Source: Pseudoalteromonas sp. H105 (GTDB taxonomy: Bacteria > Pseudomonadota > Gammaproteobacteria > Enterobacterales > Alteromonadaceae). From it: DNA of 64,000 nucleotides. The position numbers and the translations under genes are program-made. Of this stretch, positions 16,389 to 26,300 are shown in pieces (positions within the stretch are counted from its first letter, which is position 1; each line of letters opens with the position of its first letter). The stretch is taken from contig NZ_LOFH01000004.1 of the NCBI RefSeq assembly GCF_001469215.1, positions 62,001 to 126,000 on the forward strand. Direction: 5' to 3'. The notes under the pieces are model-generated. The model was not told where the DNA came from and searched no databases. It was given only the letters and a program-made list of their open reading frames with translations.

Positions 16389-19258
16389 AAAAACTACTCA
16401 TTTTACTTTTCTTTATTTGCCCCCTCCATGCTGAAATATTTTCCAGTGAAAATTTAATGTACTCGCCCAATAAAAGCCAAGTCTCCTTATCGCCTGATGG
16501 GCGCTGGATCAGCTTTATTGAGTTACAAACAGATAAAACGACCAACCTGAACATTATCGATACACACACGTTGAAAGTGCATAGCATGTTACAACTAGAA
16601 GAAAAGTCTCGATTTTATAATTACGAATGGCTTGATAACAATCACGTATTGCTGAGAATTAATAACCATAAGAAAAAAGACTTCAACCTTATTGCTAACA
16701 TCACTGAAGGCGAAGGTGACAGTAAGCCCCCCCTCATTCAAAAAAGAGTAGAAGCAAAAGGTTATTTAGTTAGCCGACTTATAAATGACACGAAACACAT
16801 TCTATTTGCTAAAGAAACCAAGGGGGAAACATCACTCTATAAAGTACCCATTGAAAGCCTTTATAGTAATGACTTTGCCATATACTCCCCTGTAGAAGCT
16901 GGTTTAAAAGGCGCTGACACATACTTTTACGATGATCACAAACAACAACTGTTTACTGTAAAACTGGATTTAGAAACCGAAAGTTTAGCGTTTTTTTATA
17001 AAACACTAGGCACCGAAAAGTGGCTTCCTTTCTTTACGATTACTGATGCTGACTACCAATTTTTACCAATCGGGTTTATCAATCAACACTCCGTTGCGGT
17101 GATCACGAATAAAAACTCAGATAAAAGCCAAGTAAGCACATTTGATGTACGCACCCAAACTATAACGGGCACACTCTATGCCCACCCCAAATACGACATC
17201 CAATCAGCTGAACTCAATAGTAAAGGTAAACTGGTTTCAGCATCGTATATACAGCATGGCAAATACACCACCCACTACTTTGAAGATGAATATTCAAACT
17301 TACATAACAGTATTGCAAATGCACTGGAAGGTGAGCAGTTTTTTTGGATGAGTAGCTCGTTAGATGGCAACCTAAATCTGCTGTTCAATCATTCTGCAAC
17401 TGAGCCTGGCAAGTATTATTTGTATAATGCCCAAAACAATAAACTCGAACTGCTGTTTTCAATCTCGAAGATGGAAAATGTTCAATACGCTAAAACGACA
17501 TTTTTTAACTTCGAAGCCAATGACAGCACCTCGCTTGAAGGGTACTTAACAACACCGAATCAAGATGATAAAAAAGTATTGTTAGTCATGCCCCATGGTG
17601 GACCAATCGGTGTGCGAGAAAGTGATGAGTTTAACCCTGAGGTACAATACTTAGCATCCCGTGGTTTTTCAATTTTACAGGTTAACTTTCGTGGTTCAGC
17701 AGGCTTTGGTAAAGACTTTTTAGAAAGCGGTGTCGGTCAATTTGGCAACCTTATAGAACAAGATATCTCAGCGGCTGTTGCACATGTCCGTAGCCAAAAT
17801 GACTATAAACATACCTGTTCTATAGGTTCAAGTTATGGTGGCTACTCTGCCGTTATGCTTGCTATTAAGCACCCTGATATTTATGAGTGCGTAATAGCCG
17901 GTTTTGGTATTTATGATCTACCCCTTCTTTACAATGCAAGTAATTACGCGCTCACAGAAGACTACCGTGAATTTGTTACCCGTACTGTGGGTGAATACAG
18001 CCAAGACCTGCAAAATATTTCTCCGGTATACCAAGCTAAGTCATTAAAAGCGCCCATCCTTATCATCGCGGGTAAACAAGATGACACTTCTGGCTTTGAA
18101 CAAAGCAACCGCTTTTACTATGTCTTAAATAAATTAGGTCATGATGTTGAAAAAGCCTTTTTTAAATACTCAGGCCACGGCCATAACAACTGGTACTATG
18201 ACCAAGTAGAAATCGCGCTAGTTTCTGATTTTTTACAGCGAAAACTCAAGCTAAAAGAAGTCGTAAAAAGCAACACTGAGTCAGAAAGAGAAGCCTTAAA
18301 GCACGATCACATTTTGCTTGCTGATACCTTTAACAGTAGTCGTGTAGATACGTCATTAAAAGATAAAAGCTTTAACTATTATAAACTTGCTGCCGATTTT
18401 GATCATGACCGCGCAACGTTTAACGTGGGGAGTTATTATCATCGCGGTCAAAATACAGCAATCGACATAAATAAAGCCATTGACTATTACACCCGCTCTG
18501 CAAATTTAGGCTATATCAATGCACAAGAACGTTTAGGGTTTATCTATAGCGTTAGCCAACTTGTTACGCCTGATTATGCAAAAGCTGCCAAACACTTTAA
18601 AGCGGTGTTTGATGAAGAACAAAGTGTTATCAATGCGTTTAAATTAGCCATGATTCACTGTATTGCTAACGATGAAACCAAAGACATTAATGAATGTTTT
18701 TCTTTATTAAACACTTACGGCGATAAAGTTGACACTAATACACGTGAAGATATACGTGAGCTACTCGCAATTATGATGCTTGAGGGTGAGTATTCTGATA
18801 CTGAACTACGCACACTGCAAACAACCTTAAAAACGGTGTTTGGCCTCGATTTTGATACAACTGAAATTAGCATTGAAAGGTCTGGTTTATTCCAACTCGT
18901 TTTATCAGATAAATACAATGGCCGCTCTGAAGTTGAACAGCTATCAAAACTCGATAACTTTGTTTATAAACTGGATAGTAAGCAGCGCTTTGGTGTTGAG
19001 TTTACGCTTGATAGAAAGGGACTCGACTCAAGAAGAGATGGGTTAGTGGTATTCACTAAATGGTACTTCACCCCTGATGACCCAAACCAAAACGAGTACG
19101 TTTATTACCAAACACTATGGGGTAATCCATTTTCAGAATGGTCAACGGTGCGCACATTGGATGAAACATCCGTACCGGGAAAATGGCAGTTAACTATTAT
19201 GGGATCAAACCAAGCCACATTGTATGAAAAAACGTTTACTGTATCTGCTGTCAATTAA
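16385..19258 (+). CDS. secreted S9 prolyl-oligopeptidase-type enzyme fused to Sel1-like repeats
   Basis: This 957-residue protein has a signal peptide (MKKLLILLFFICPLHA), a beta-propeller-like region (about 20-370) and an S9 alpha/beta-hydrolase domain (about 375-625). The nucleophile motif GSSYGG places Ser483. The acid is likely Asp566 in GKQDD and the base His598 in SGHGH. After residue 640 come Sel1/TPR-like repeats (SYYHRGQNTAIDINKAIDYY, then LGYINAQERLGFIYS). The tail, about 800-957, is a separate beta-rich region (FTKWYFTPDDPNQNEY). S9 enzymes release short peptides or dipeptides; the Sel1 extension is not part of the usual 600-700 residue enzymes and may hold partners or substrates. 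It is coupled by a 4-bp overlap to the upstream lipoprotein and ends before a shared terminator. Confidence 0.85.
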   Translation: MKKLLILLFFICPLHAEIFSSENLMYSPNKSQVSLSPDGRWISFIELQTDKTTNLNIIDTHTLKVHSMLQLEEKSRFYNYEWLDNNHVLLRINNHKKKDFNLIANITEGEGDSKPPLIQKRVEAKGYLVSRLINDTKHILFAKETKGETSLYKVPIESLYSNDFAIYSPVEAGLKGADTYFYDDHKQQLFTVKLDLETESLAFFYKTLGTEKWLPFFTITDADYQFLPIGFINQHSVAVITNKNSDKSQVSTFDVRTQTITGTLYAHPKYDIQSAELNSKGKLVSASYIQHGKYTTHYFEDEYSNLHNSIANALEGEQFFWMSSSLDGNLNLLFNHSATEPGKYYLYNAQNNKLELLFSISKMENVQYAKTTFFNFEANDSTSLEGYLTTPNQDDKKVLLVMPHGGPIGVRESDEFNPEVQYLASRGFSILQVNFRGSAGFGKDFLESGVGQFGNLIEQDISAAVAHVRSQNDYKHTCSIGSSYGGYSAVMLAIKHPDIYECVIAGFGIYDLPLLYNASNYALTEDYREFVTRTVGEYSQDLQNISPVYQAKSLKAPILIIAGKQDDTSGFEQSNRFYYVLNKLGHDVEKAFFKYSGHGHNNWYYDQVEIALVSDFLQRKLKLKEVVKSNTESEREALKHDHILLADTFNSSRVDTSLKDKSFNYYKLAADFDHDRATFNVGSYYHRGQNTAIDINKAIDYYTRSANLGYINAQERLGFIYSVSQLVTPDYAKAAKHFKAVFDEEQSVINAFKLAMIHCIANDETKDINECFSLLNTYGDKVDTNTREDIRELLAIMMLEGEYSDTELRTLQTTLKTVFGLDFDTTEISIERSGLFQLVLSDKYNGRSEVEQLSKLDNFVYKLDSKQRFGVEFTLDRKGLDSRRDGLVVFTKWYFTPDDPNQNEYVYYQTLWGNPFSEWSTVRTLDETSVPGKWQLTIMGSNQATLYEKTFTVSAVN

Positions 19259-19307
19259 CTTTATTAATGCTTAGTACTCGCTAAAGTTGCATTGAAAGCT
19301 CATATAT

Positions 19308-19341
19308 AAAAGGCACGATAACTGATTATCGTGCCTTTTAT
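19308..19341. terminator. bidirectional terminator between the S9-Sel1 gene and the copper receptor
   Basis: A long perfect stem, AAAGGCACGATAA (19309-19321) with TTATCGTGCCTTT (19326-19338), has a four-base loop, CTGA. Flanking A and T runs serve both strands. It lies between two convergent genes. Confidence 0.8.
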
Positions 19342-19343
19342 AC

Positions 19344-21518
19344 TTAAAACGCGTAACTAATTCCAAGATTAACAGAACGTCCCTGCCCTGCTAACTGATT
19401 AAAACCTTTGCTCATGTCGCCTTTAAATTCTGCAATACTCACTCCGCCTAATGGCTGTTGATAGTACTCATCAAGTAAGTTAGTAATCGCAAATTTAGCC
19501 GTTAAGTTATCCCAAGTTGCCTTTGTTTCTATGTTAAGCAAATGGTAGCTATCGGTTTGGTTTTCTAGGCGCAGTGGATCGACGCGAGTTTTACTGTCGA
19601 CCCATTGCCACGTGAGTGAGTTTTGCCATTTACCTATGGTTTGCGCTAGCGAGAATTTACTGTTTAATGGCATAATTTGATAAAGCGGCTCATTAGAGGC
19701 ATCTCTCTCACCGCGTGTTGCGGTAATAGCGCCTGTTAAGTCCCATGTGCCTGCACGCTTGGTGTCGCTTATGCGTACTGCACCTTCAAGCTTCGCGCCA
19801 TAGAGCGTGGCATCCATATTGGTAAATTGTAGTTTATTGCGTTCAGTGGATGCCATATTCATGCGCTGCGTAGTGCCTACAACGGTTACATCAATGTAAT
19901 CATTTACTTGGGTATACCATGCATTTGCACTGACTTGCCACGTGTCGTCATGCGCTGATTTAGTATAACGCGCACTGATAGTATGTGCAGTCTCTGCGTC
20001 TAGATCTGGGTTGCCAATGTAACCGTTACCGTCACCAAACCAGCCTATCATGCTGGCGGCCATGGTACTTACACCCCAGCTATAACGCTCATATAAATTA
20101 GGCGCACGATTTTTACGCGCAAGGCCAAGTTGTAATTCGTCATTATCACTGTATTGATAGCGCAACAATAAGCTGGCATCAACAAGTGTGTCACTGCGCG
20201 CCCTGTCCATGGCATTAAAGGTTTTAGCGGCCTCTTGGTTTGGATCAGTCATGTTCATACCATGCATTCCCCCCATATCCGACATATCACTCATACCTGA
20301 CATCGAATCCATGTCGTCATTCATACTCATTTTAGTGTATGGCTGAACCTCTCCTGCGTTTGTTTTTACATGCTCAATACGCGCACCTGCTGACACCCAC
20401 CACCTTTTATTAAGTTGATGTTGCAGCTCTACAAATCCAGTGAAGCGGTCACGCTCGCCGTCATTAATATTGACGTATTCGTTTGGCCCCATCATCATAG
20501 AGCCTTCAACCGCAGGCCACCAATCATCAATACGGTAACCATAATATTCTTGGCCTAATAACAATGTGCTGTCGGCATTAAGGTCCAAGCGCCAATTAAG
20601 TTGGTAACTCATATCTTGCGCATCGGTATTCATTGGCATCATGCCTGTTTTTTCATCGGTGAAAAAACCCATCTCATGCTGCACATCATTAAAATTCACT
20701 TGTGCTTGAAAATCCCCACTATCGATGGTGCGTTTATATTGGGCGATAACGCCATAACTGGTGTTATCGGTCATATCCATATATTGATTAGGAAAACCCT
20801 GAAAGGGTATTTTTTGATGCGTTAGCTTCACAACAACCTGTTGTTTTTTATCACGTAGTGCGGCTGTGAGTGCGTGGTTTTGCACTCTATAAAGCGTATC
20901 TAGTACCAAATCGCCGTTACCATCTTCATAGCTTTTGGCATCTTCAAAAGAGCCTTGATAATTTAAACTAAAGGTATTACTGGCCAGCCGTGCACCAAGT
21001 CCAATCGCTTTTGCGTTGTTGCTACTGCGATACTGTGCCGAGGCATACCCTGAATGCCAGTTAATTTCTTCGCTTTCACTATATTGAGGAGCAATAGAAT
21101 TAACATGAATAACACCTGCAATATTATCACCGCCCGCACTTACGGGTGATACACCCGCCACCACTTGGTATGACGTAATCTGGTTAGCTGAAATATAAGA
21201 CAAAGGCGGGTTCATTTGATTACCACACGCAGCCGTTAAATCTGCACCATCCACTAACACTTTGACTCTATCGCCCATCATTCCATTTAAAATAGGTAAG
21301 TTAGACACACCACCCGCAGCTGAAAAATCGACACCTAAGTCATTTAAAAGCTGATCTGCAGTGCCTAAATTAGCGTGTGAATTTAAGTGTTGCCCCTGCA
21401 CTTCAATGTGCTCAATTGAATCATCAGCAAAGGCTGAGGGAGTAAGTAAACTTGCGATACACAGTGCTAAAGGAGTGAGTGGGTAGTGAGAGTTAGAAAG
21501 TGATAATTTGCTGCTCAT
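19344..21518 (-). CDS. TonB-dependent copper receptor, OprC/NosA type
   Basis: This 724-residue outer-membrane receptor has a signal peptide (ending PSAFA near residue 31), a plug domain (about 40-160) and a 22-strand-type barrel ending in the aromatic LGISYAF. The plug has GDRVKVLVDGADLTAACGNQM, in which Cys98 and Met102 form the C-x3-M motif known to bind copper in Pseudomonas OprC and conserved in NosA. An external loop near residues 394-424 is very Met/Asp-rich (SMSGMSDMSDMGGMHGM), which suits copper capture. Established for the family: uptake of copper ions across the outer membrane. It stands alone; no nos genes are visible. Two overlapping inverted repeats upstream of the start may be an operator. 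Copper as ligand is strongly suggested but not proven. Confidence 0.85.
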   Translation of the reverse strand: MSSKLSLSNSHYPLTPLALCIASLLTPSAFADDSIEHIEVQGQHLNSHANLGTADQLLNDLGVDFSAAGGVSNLPILNGMMGDRVKVLVDGADLTAACGNQMNPPLSYISANQITSYQVVAGVSPVSAGGDNIAGVIHVNSIAPQYSESEEINWHSGYASAQYRSSNNAKAIGLGARLASNTFSLNYQGSFEDAKSYEDGNGDLVLDTLYRVQNHALTAALRDKKQQVVVKLTHQKIPFQGFPNQYMDMTDNTSYGVIAQYKRTIDSGDFQAQVNFNDVQHEMGFFTDEKTGMMPMNTDAQDMSYQLNWRLDLNADSTLLLGQEYYGYRIDDWWPAVEGSMMMGPNEYVNINDGERDRFTGFVELQHQLNKRWWVSAGARIEHVKTNAGEVQPYTKMSMNDDMDSMSGMSDMSDMGGMHGMNMTDPNQEAAKTFNAMDRARSDTLVDASLLLRYQYSDNDELQLGLARKNRAPNLYERYSWGVSTMAASMIGWFGDGNGYIGNPDLDAETAHTISARYTKSAHDDTWQVSANAWYTQVNDYIDVTVVGTTQRMNMASTERNKLQFTNMDATLYGAKLEGAVRISDTKRAGTWDLTGAITATRGERDASNEPLYQIMPLNSKFSLAQTIGKWQNSLTWQWVDSKTRVDPLRLENQTDSYHLLNIETKATWDNLTAKFAITNLLDEYYQQPLGGVSIAEFKGDMSKGFNQLAGQGRSVNLGISYAF

Positions 21519-21562
21519 TTTATTCTTTAATTACAACAGGTTTAAGGTGCTCAAAGTATATA

Positions 21563-21599
21563 GCGTGTTTATTAATGTGAACACGCGACAAATTGTCGC
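21563..21599. promoter_or_regulatory. two overlapping inverted repeats upstream of the copper receptor
   Basis: One palindrome is GCGACAA-A-TTGTCGC at 21585-21599, with 7-bp perfect arms. The other has arms GCGTGTT (21563-21569) and AACACGC (21580-21586). Both lie 45-81 bp upstream of the copper receptor start at 21518, where a repressor or activator would act. A -10-like TATATA on the minus strand lies between them and the gene. I do not recognise the cognate regulator. Confidence 0.5.
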
Positions 21600-21655
21600 A
21601 CCCTTTTTGTAATTAAACCGCATGCTACCTAAGGGCAGCATGCAAATGAGTATAT

Positions 21656-22372
21656 CTACTTAGCAGTAAGCTCTTTGTTCAATAGTGTAATAAATTGATT
21701 AATACGCTCGGCGTTTTTACCCAAATCGCTTTTGCCTACGCGTGACTTACTGCGAATATCTAACGCACTTGAGTCACCATGTGCAACGACTCTTATCACT
21801 ACATCATCTTTAAAGCCAAACCACGTTGTTGTATCAGTAGCTTCAATAATACCTTGATCAACGTCAGCATTAACAAGTTCCCAGCCTAAACTTTTTACAG
21901 TATCGATAGAAACACGAATCACATGCTTGGTGTTTTCTTTATAATTAAGTGTGGCAAGCTCAGGGTAGGCTTTTAACTGTTGTGCTGCTGTTTCTGCACC
22001 TGCATATTCAACAGGGTTTGGCGCATCAGCGCGTAACGGTGCAATAGCAATAAATTCCGGCGGTGTTATTACATCAGTAGAAATATCATGTATTGGCGGC
22101 ACACTTTTCGCTTTATTCATAATGCTTAGAGGCATAACAATTGCCACTGCCGCAAACACACAGCTTACACCAAACACAGCCCAATTTGTTTGCTTACGAA
22201 AAAAGCCTGCTTGAATCACAAGTAGCACAGCCCCTGCCATTGCAGCAAACACACCATAGCGGATCCCGGTAAATGCAGTCCCTAACTCAATTAACTGCCA
22301 TTTATACAAAGGCCCAGGCAACACCACTAATAAAATGGCTAACAGACACACCACGCTACTTAACTTCTTCAT
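21656..22372 (-). CDS. DUF1499 family membrane-anchored protein
   Basis: This 238-residue protein has three hydrophobic segments in its first 95 residues (VVCLLAILLVVLPG, YGVFAAMAGAVLLVIQAGFF, WAVFGVSCVFAAVAIVMPLS). A soluble C-terminal domain (about 125-235) carries the DUF1499 signature: DTTTWFGFKDDVVIRV and then DIRSKSRVGKSDLGKNAERI. The family is widespread and its function is not established. Upstream lies the XRE/membrane-protein pair on the same strand, 82 bp away; downstream is the copper receptor. Nothing links it firmly to either. The start ATG at 22372 is followed directly by the first membrane segment. Confidence 0.8.
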   Translation of the reverse strand: MKKLSSVVCLLAILLVVLPGPLYKWQLIELGTAFTGIRYGVFAAMAGAVLLVIQAGFFRKQTNWAVFGVSCVFAAVAIVMPLSIMNKAKSVPPIHDISTDVITPPEFIAIAPLRADAPNPVEYAGAETAAQQLKAYPELATLNYKENTKHVIRVSIDTVKSLGWELVNADVDQGIIEATDTTTWFGFKDDVVIRVVAHGDSSALDIRSKSRVGKSDLGKNAERINQFITLLNKELTAK

Positions 22373-22454
22373 CTAATTGCTCCGTACTATTCGATAAATA
22401 TACACAATCACAACAATACCTTAATTATGCTGATTAGGATCAACTAAGTGTAGT

Positions 22455-22649
22455 TTATTCTTCATCTTGAAAGATGTCCTCAATTGTTAAATTAAATAAA
22501 CGAGCGGCTTTGAATGCTAAAGGCAAGCTAGGATCAAACTTACCTTTCTCTATCGCATTAATTGTTTGGCGCGACACATCTAATAATTCGGCGAGTTTCG
22601 CTTGAGTGTAGTTATGCTCTGCTCGCAAGACTTTCAAGCGGTTTTTCAT
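22455..22649 (-). CDS. small XRE-family transcriptional repressor
   Basis: This 64-residue protein is almost entirely one Cro/CI-type helix-turn-helix (LRAEHNYTQAKLAELLDVSRQTINAIEKG split across helices 2-4), followed by KFDPSLPLAFKAARLF and a short acidic tail. Such minimal XRE proteins usually repress their own operon and sense input through a membrane protein encoded beside them. Here the start codon overlaps the stop of the upstream membrane-protein gene by 4 bp, so the two are translationally coupled. Twin palindromes around the operon promoter at 23091-23148 are the likely operators. The signal it responds to is unknown. Confidence 0.9.
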   Translation of the reverse strand: MKNRLKVLRAEHNYTQAKLAELLDVSRQTINAIEKGKFDPSLPLAFKAARLFNLTIEDIFQDEE

Positions 22650-23074
22650 TCTTCATCTCCATCATTTAATTGCTTATTCATCACTAGTACACTGATCAAA
22701 TAAGTCAGCCCCATAAACAATACTAAATGTGAAATATCTTCCTTAAATTGCAGCAACCCACTCGATTGCACCACAGAATAAGCCAAACCAAAAACTAAGC
22801 TTGCGCCTAACGTAATCGCCATTGCATTTAAGTGTAACCGCTGTTGCAGCTCGTCCATTCCTTTAATTTGGCGCTTATTTGCCATGATCATCATTATTCC
22901 TACAACCACATTAATAGCAATCGCTACCACGCTAAAAAGCGCATCTTCTTGCCATAAAATATGTGGGCCAAATGAAGCAATCGCGAGTGTAATTACCCAC
23001 GCCGACGTCCATTTAGCAAGGTTAAGGTTATTTTTTTTATTGCGCTGTTCAAATGTAAGTGCTGACTTTTTCAT
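22646..23074 (-). CDS. four-helix membrane protein paired with the XRE repressor
   Basis: I choose the ATG at 23074 (MKKSALTFEQRNKKNN) because it is preceded by GGCGG; the frame is open further upstream to 23137, but that stretch covers the promoter. The 142-residue protein has about four membrane segments (AWVITLAIASFGPHIL, LFSVVAIAINVVVGIMMIMA, LNAMAITLGASLVFGLAYSVV, ISHLVLFMGLTYLISVLVM). It has a cytoplasmic linker, MDELQQRL, between the second and third. This architecture with a downstream XRE gene is common in bacteria and its function is undefined. The two genes form an operon that is probably autorepressed. Confidence 0.8.
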   Translation of the reverse strand: MKKSALTFEQRNKKNNLNLAKWTSAWVITLAIASFGPHILWQEDALFSVVAIAINVVVGIMMIMANKRQIKGMDELQQRLHLNAMAITLGASLVFGLAYSVVQSSGLLQFKEDISHLVLFMGLTYLISVLVMNKQLNDGDEE

Positions 23075-23090
23075 TTTTTCCGCCTTAGAA

Positions 23091-23148
23091 GTAAAGTTAA
23101 CTTGACTTAATAATAGACAGAACAAGCAAATAGTCAAGCAAACTTTAC
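23091..23148 (-). promoter_or_regulatory. promoter with two operator-like palindromes for the membrane protein/XRE operon
   Basis: On the minus strand a -35 TTGACT (23132-23137) and -10 TATTAT (23110-23115) are 16 bp apart. Two related 16-bp sites flank them. Site 1 is GTAAAGTTAACTTGAC (23091-23106), near-palindromic. Site 2 is GTCAAGCAAACTTTAC (23133-23148), a degenerate copy of the same palindrome. Site 2 overlaps the -35 and site 1 covers the expected transcription start, as expected for repression by the XRE protein. Confidence 0.7.
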
Positions 23149-23302
23149 TTAAAGATTATAAAACATGACTTTTCACTATTTTTTTAGTTGTAATAACAGC
23201 CGCTCACTTGCTGTTAATCTCATAGTATTGTATTAACCAAAATACACAGTGCATGATAGAGTTATCAACGCTAATAGTGTTTCTAATAATAATGAGTGAT
23301 AC

Positions 23303-26300
23303 ATGAGTTCCCCTATTTTTTTTGTTGGTGACTGGCAAGTTACCCCAGCTACAAATACCCTTCGTTTAGGTGAAAAGGTCAAGCAACTAGAGCCCAAAGC
23401 GATGGACGTTCTATTATTGCTATGTGAAAAACAAGGTGAGCTACTTACTAGCGATGAAATTATTAGCCACTGTTGGCAAAACGTAGACGTTGGCGATAAC
23501 CCGCTGCATAAAATTATCACCCAATTACGAAAAGCCTTTGATGATAAAGCAAGCAGTCCTCAGTTTATTGAAACCATTCGTAAACGAGGTTATCGCGTTA
23601 TTGCTCCTATTCGCTTTGTGCTTGATGACGAACAAAAAGCAAGTAACACCCCTTGGCAAGGCGACTCACCATTTGTTGGTTTAAGTGCTTTTTCGCCTGA
23701 GCAAGCCACTGTATTTTTTGGTCGCACCAAACAAATCGCCACATTACTACAGCGTACGTCTGCGCAAATAAGTTATGGCCGTTCGTTTTGTTTATTGCTT
23801 GGCTCAAGTGGCTCTGGCAAGTCTTCATTAGTCAACGCCGGTGTCTTGCCTGCATTGCTAAGCGAAGTGGGCTACGATGGTTTTCGAGTTGAATCTTATT
23901 GCCAGCTCGACTTTGCCGATATTAATAAAGGCCGACTTCTGCTCGATTTAGCTTCGACTTTACTAGATTTAGACGTTAACGATGCCCCTGTGCTCAATGA
24001 TATTAGTGCAGATGCGTTGTGCGAATTATTAATAACGTCACCAGAGCAAGTTATTGAGCAATGTAAACACGCATTAAAACAAAAAACAAACCACTTAAAA
24101 CCTTACTTATTTTTGTTTATTGACCGCCTTGAAGTATTGCTGTCATCGGCGTTATTTAGCGAGCAAGAGCGCAGCCAATTTCTCACTCTTATAGAGTTGT
24201 TTGCTAGCAGCGATTGCATGATTATATTTAGTGCCTGTCGAAATGACTTCTATCCACACATTGTCAGCCAATCAAGCTTAATGGCAGGCAAAGCAAATGG
24301 GGCTCATTTTGATTTACTCGCGCCCACACGCGCTGAGCTAAAACAGATGATACGCCTTCCTGCTTTAGCTGCTGGCCTTAAATGGCAGCTTGATCCTGAG
24401 CACCAAACACCGCTGGATGAAATACTCTGTAACGACACCATTAATAACCCAGACGCCCTGCCAATGTTGCAATACACCTTGCAGCAACTCTATTTACAAC
24501 GCAGTGAAAATGATGAATTATTGGTTTCACACTATCAAGCCTTAGGCGGTATTGAAGGCGCAATAGGTCAAAAAGCCGAACAAGTATTTACGCAATTACC
24601 CAAACCACAACAAGCTGAGCTAGGGTTAATACTATCAAGGTTAATTACCTTAAATGCCGATGGTGAAACCCTCACCAGCCGTGCTGCACGTTGGGATGAG
24701 CTAAGTAACCCAGCGCAAACCCAATTAGTACAAGCGATGGTCGATAGCCGCTTATTTGTATCACACCTTAAAAATGAGCAAGCCTGCTTTAGCCTAGCCC
24801 ACGAAGCATTACTGCGCCATTGGCAGCGCGCTATTGATTGGATAAGTGAACACCAAGAAAGCCTTGCCATAAAAAGCCGATTGCAACACGCTGCTGAGCG
24901 TTGGCTAAACGAGCAAAAACACCCTGACTTTTTATTAGCTCAAGGTAAACCACTGCAAGAAGCGCAAAGTATTGCTAATAGCCCACTGTTTAAAATATCA
25001 AACTCTGAAGCTGCTCTACTTAAAGCCTCAAACAAAAAAGCAAAACGTAATAAACGCTTACTACAATTAACCACTGCGGTGTTTTTTGTTATCAGTGTCA
25101 TTGCCATTACGATGAGTGTGCGCAGCTACCATGCTGAGCAAGTAGCCCAGCAAAAACGACTAGAAGCAGAAAGTTTGCTCGGCTTTATGGTGGGTGAATT
25201 TGCTGACAAACTACGTAGCGTAAAACGCATGGACTTACTCGATGGTATAAGTAATAAAGCGCTGGAATATTTTACTAACCAACAGCATAACGACTCGTTA
25301 TTTAATTTCACCGATAACCAAGCTGACTTTAACAACCGCTTTCAATATGCACAAACCCTTGAGGCCATGGGAGAAGTAGCCTATTCCCGCGGTAAAACAG
25401 ACGAAGCCTTTACCGCCTTTGAAAACGCCCGCACTCGTCTTGAGGCCTTATTAAAAACCCAACCAAACAACATAGAGCTACTCACGCTTGCAGGGGCTAA
25501 TGCCTTTTGGTTGGGTCAACTTAATTATGATAACAGTGACTACGCCGCCACTGAGCCATTATTTAAAAAATACCACGCTTATAGTGAAACCATGTACTCG
25601 TTAGCACCGAATGACTTTAACTCCATTATGGAGCTGTCGTATTCACATAATTCGCTGGGGTCATTGTATTTAAAGCAATTTAACTATAACGCAGCAAAAC
25701 AAAGCTTTACAGAGTCGCTCGCCCTTAAAAACAAAGCCCTTAAACTAAAGCCAAACAATAAAAACTTATTGCGCGATAAAGCCGACACCATCAGCTGGCT
25801 TGCTAAAGCAGAAGAAAATTTAGGTGATTTTAACGCAGCATTTAATATGCTTGACCAAGCAATAGCTCAGCTAAATACCTTATTAGCTATAAAGCCTGAG
25901 GATGCTAGCTTACTAAACTTATTAACTAATACTTACATGCAACAAAGCTATCTTTTAAGTTACTTCCCTCAAAAAAATAGCGCCTATTTAAAAGCAGTGA
26001 AAGCAACGGATGCAATAGAGCAAGCAATAACTCAAGATCCAGAAAATAAAAACTTCATACGAAAATACTATCGGTCTCTTGCATATCAGTTGATGCTATT
26101 AGAAAACAACAAAACGAGTAACAGACTCGAAGAAATTATAGGTTATGTCAATCAGCAGGGGTTTTCAAACACAAGTATTATCAACATCCAACTTAGCCTA
26201 GTTCACTACTTTATTAATCGTAAATATTTTGAAGAAGCGAAAGAGCTTTTAGCCAAGCTTGAAAATAGCTCCGATTTTAAAGAGAAAATTAATGACATCA

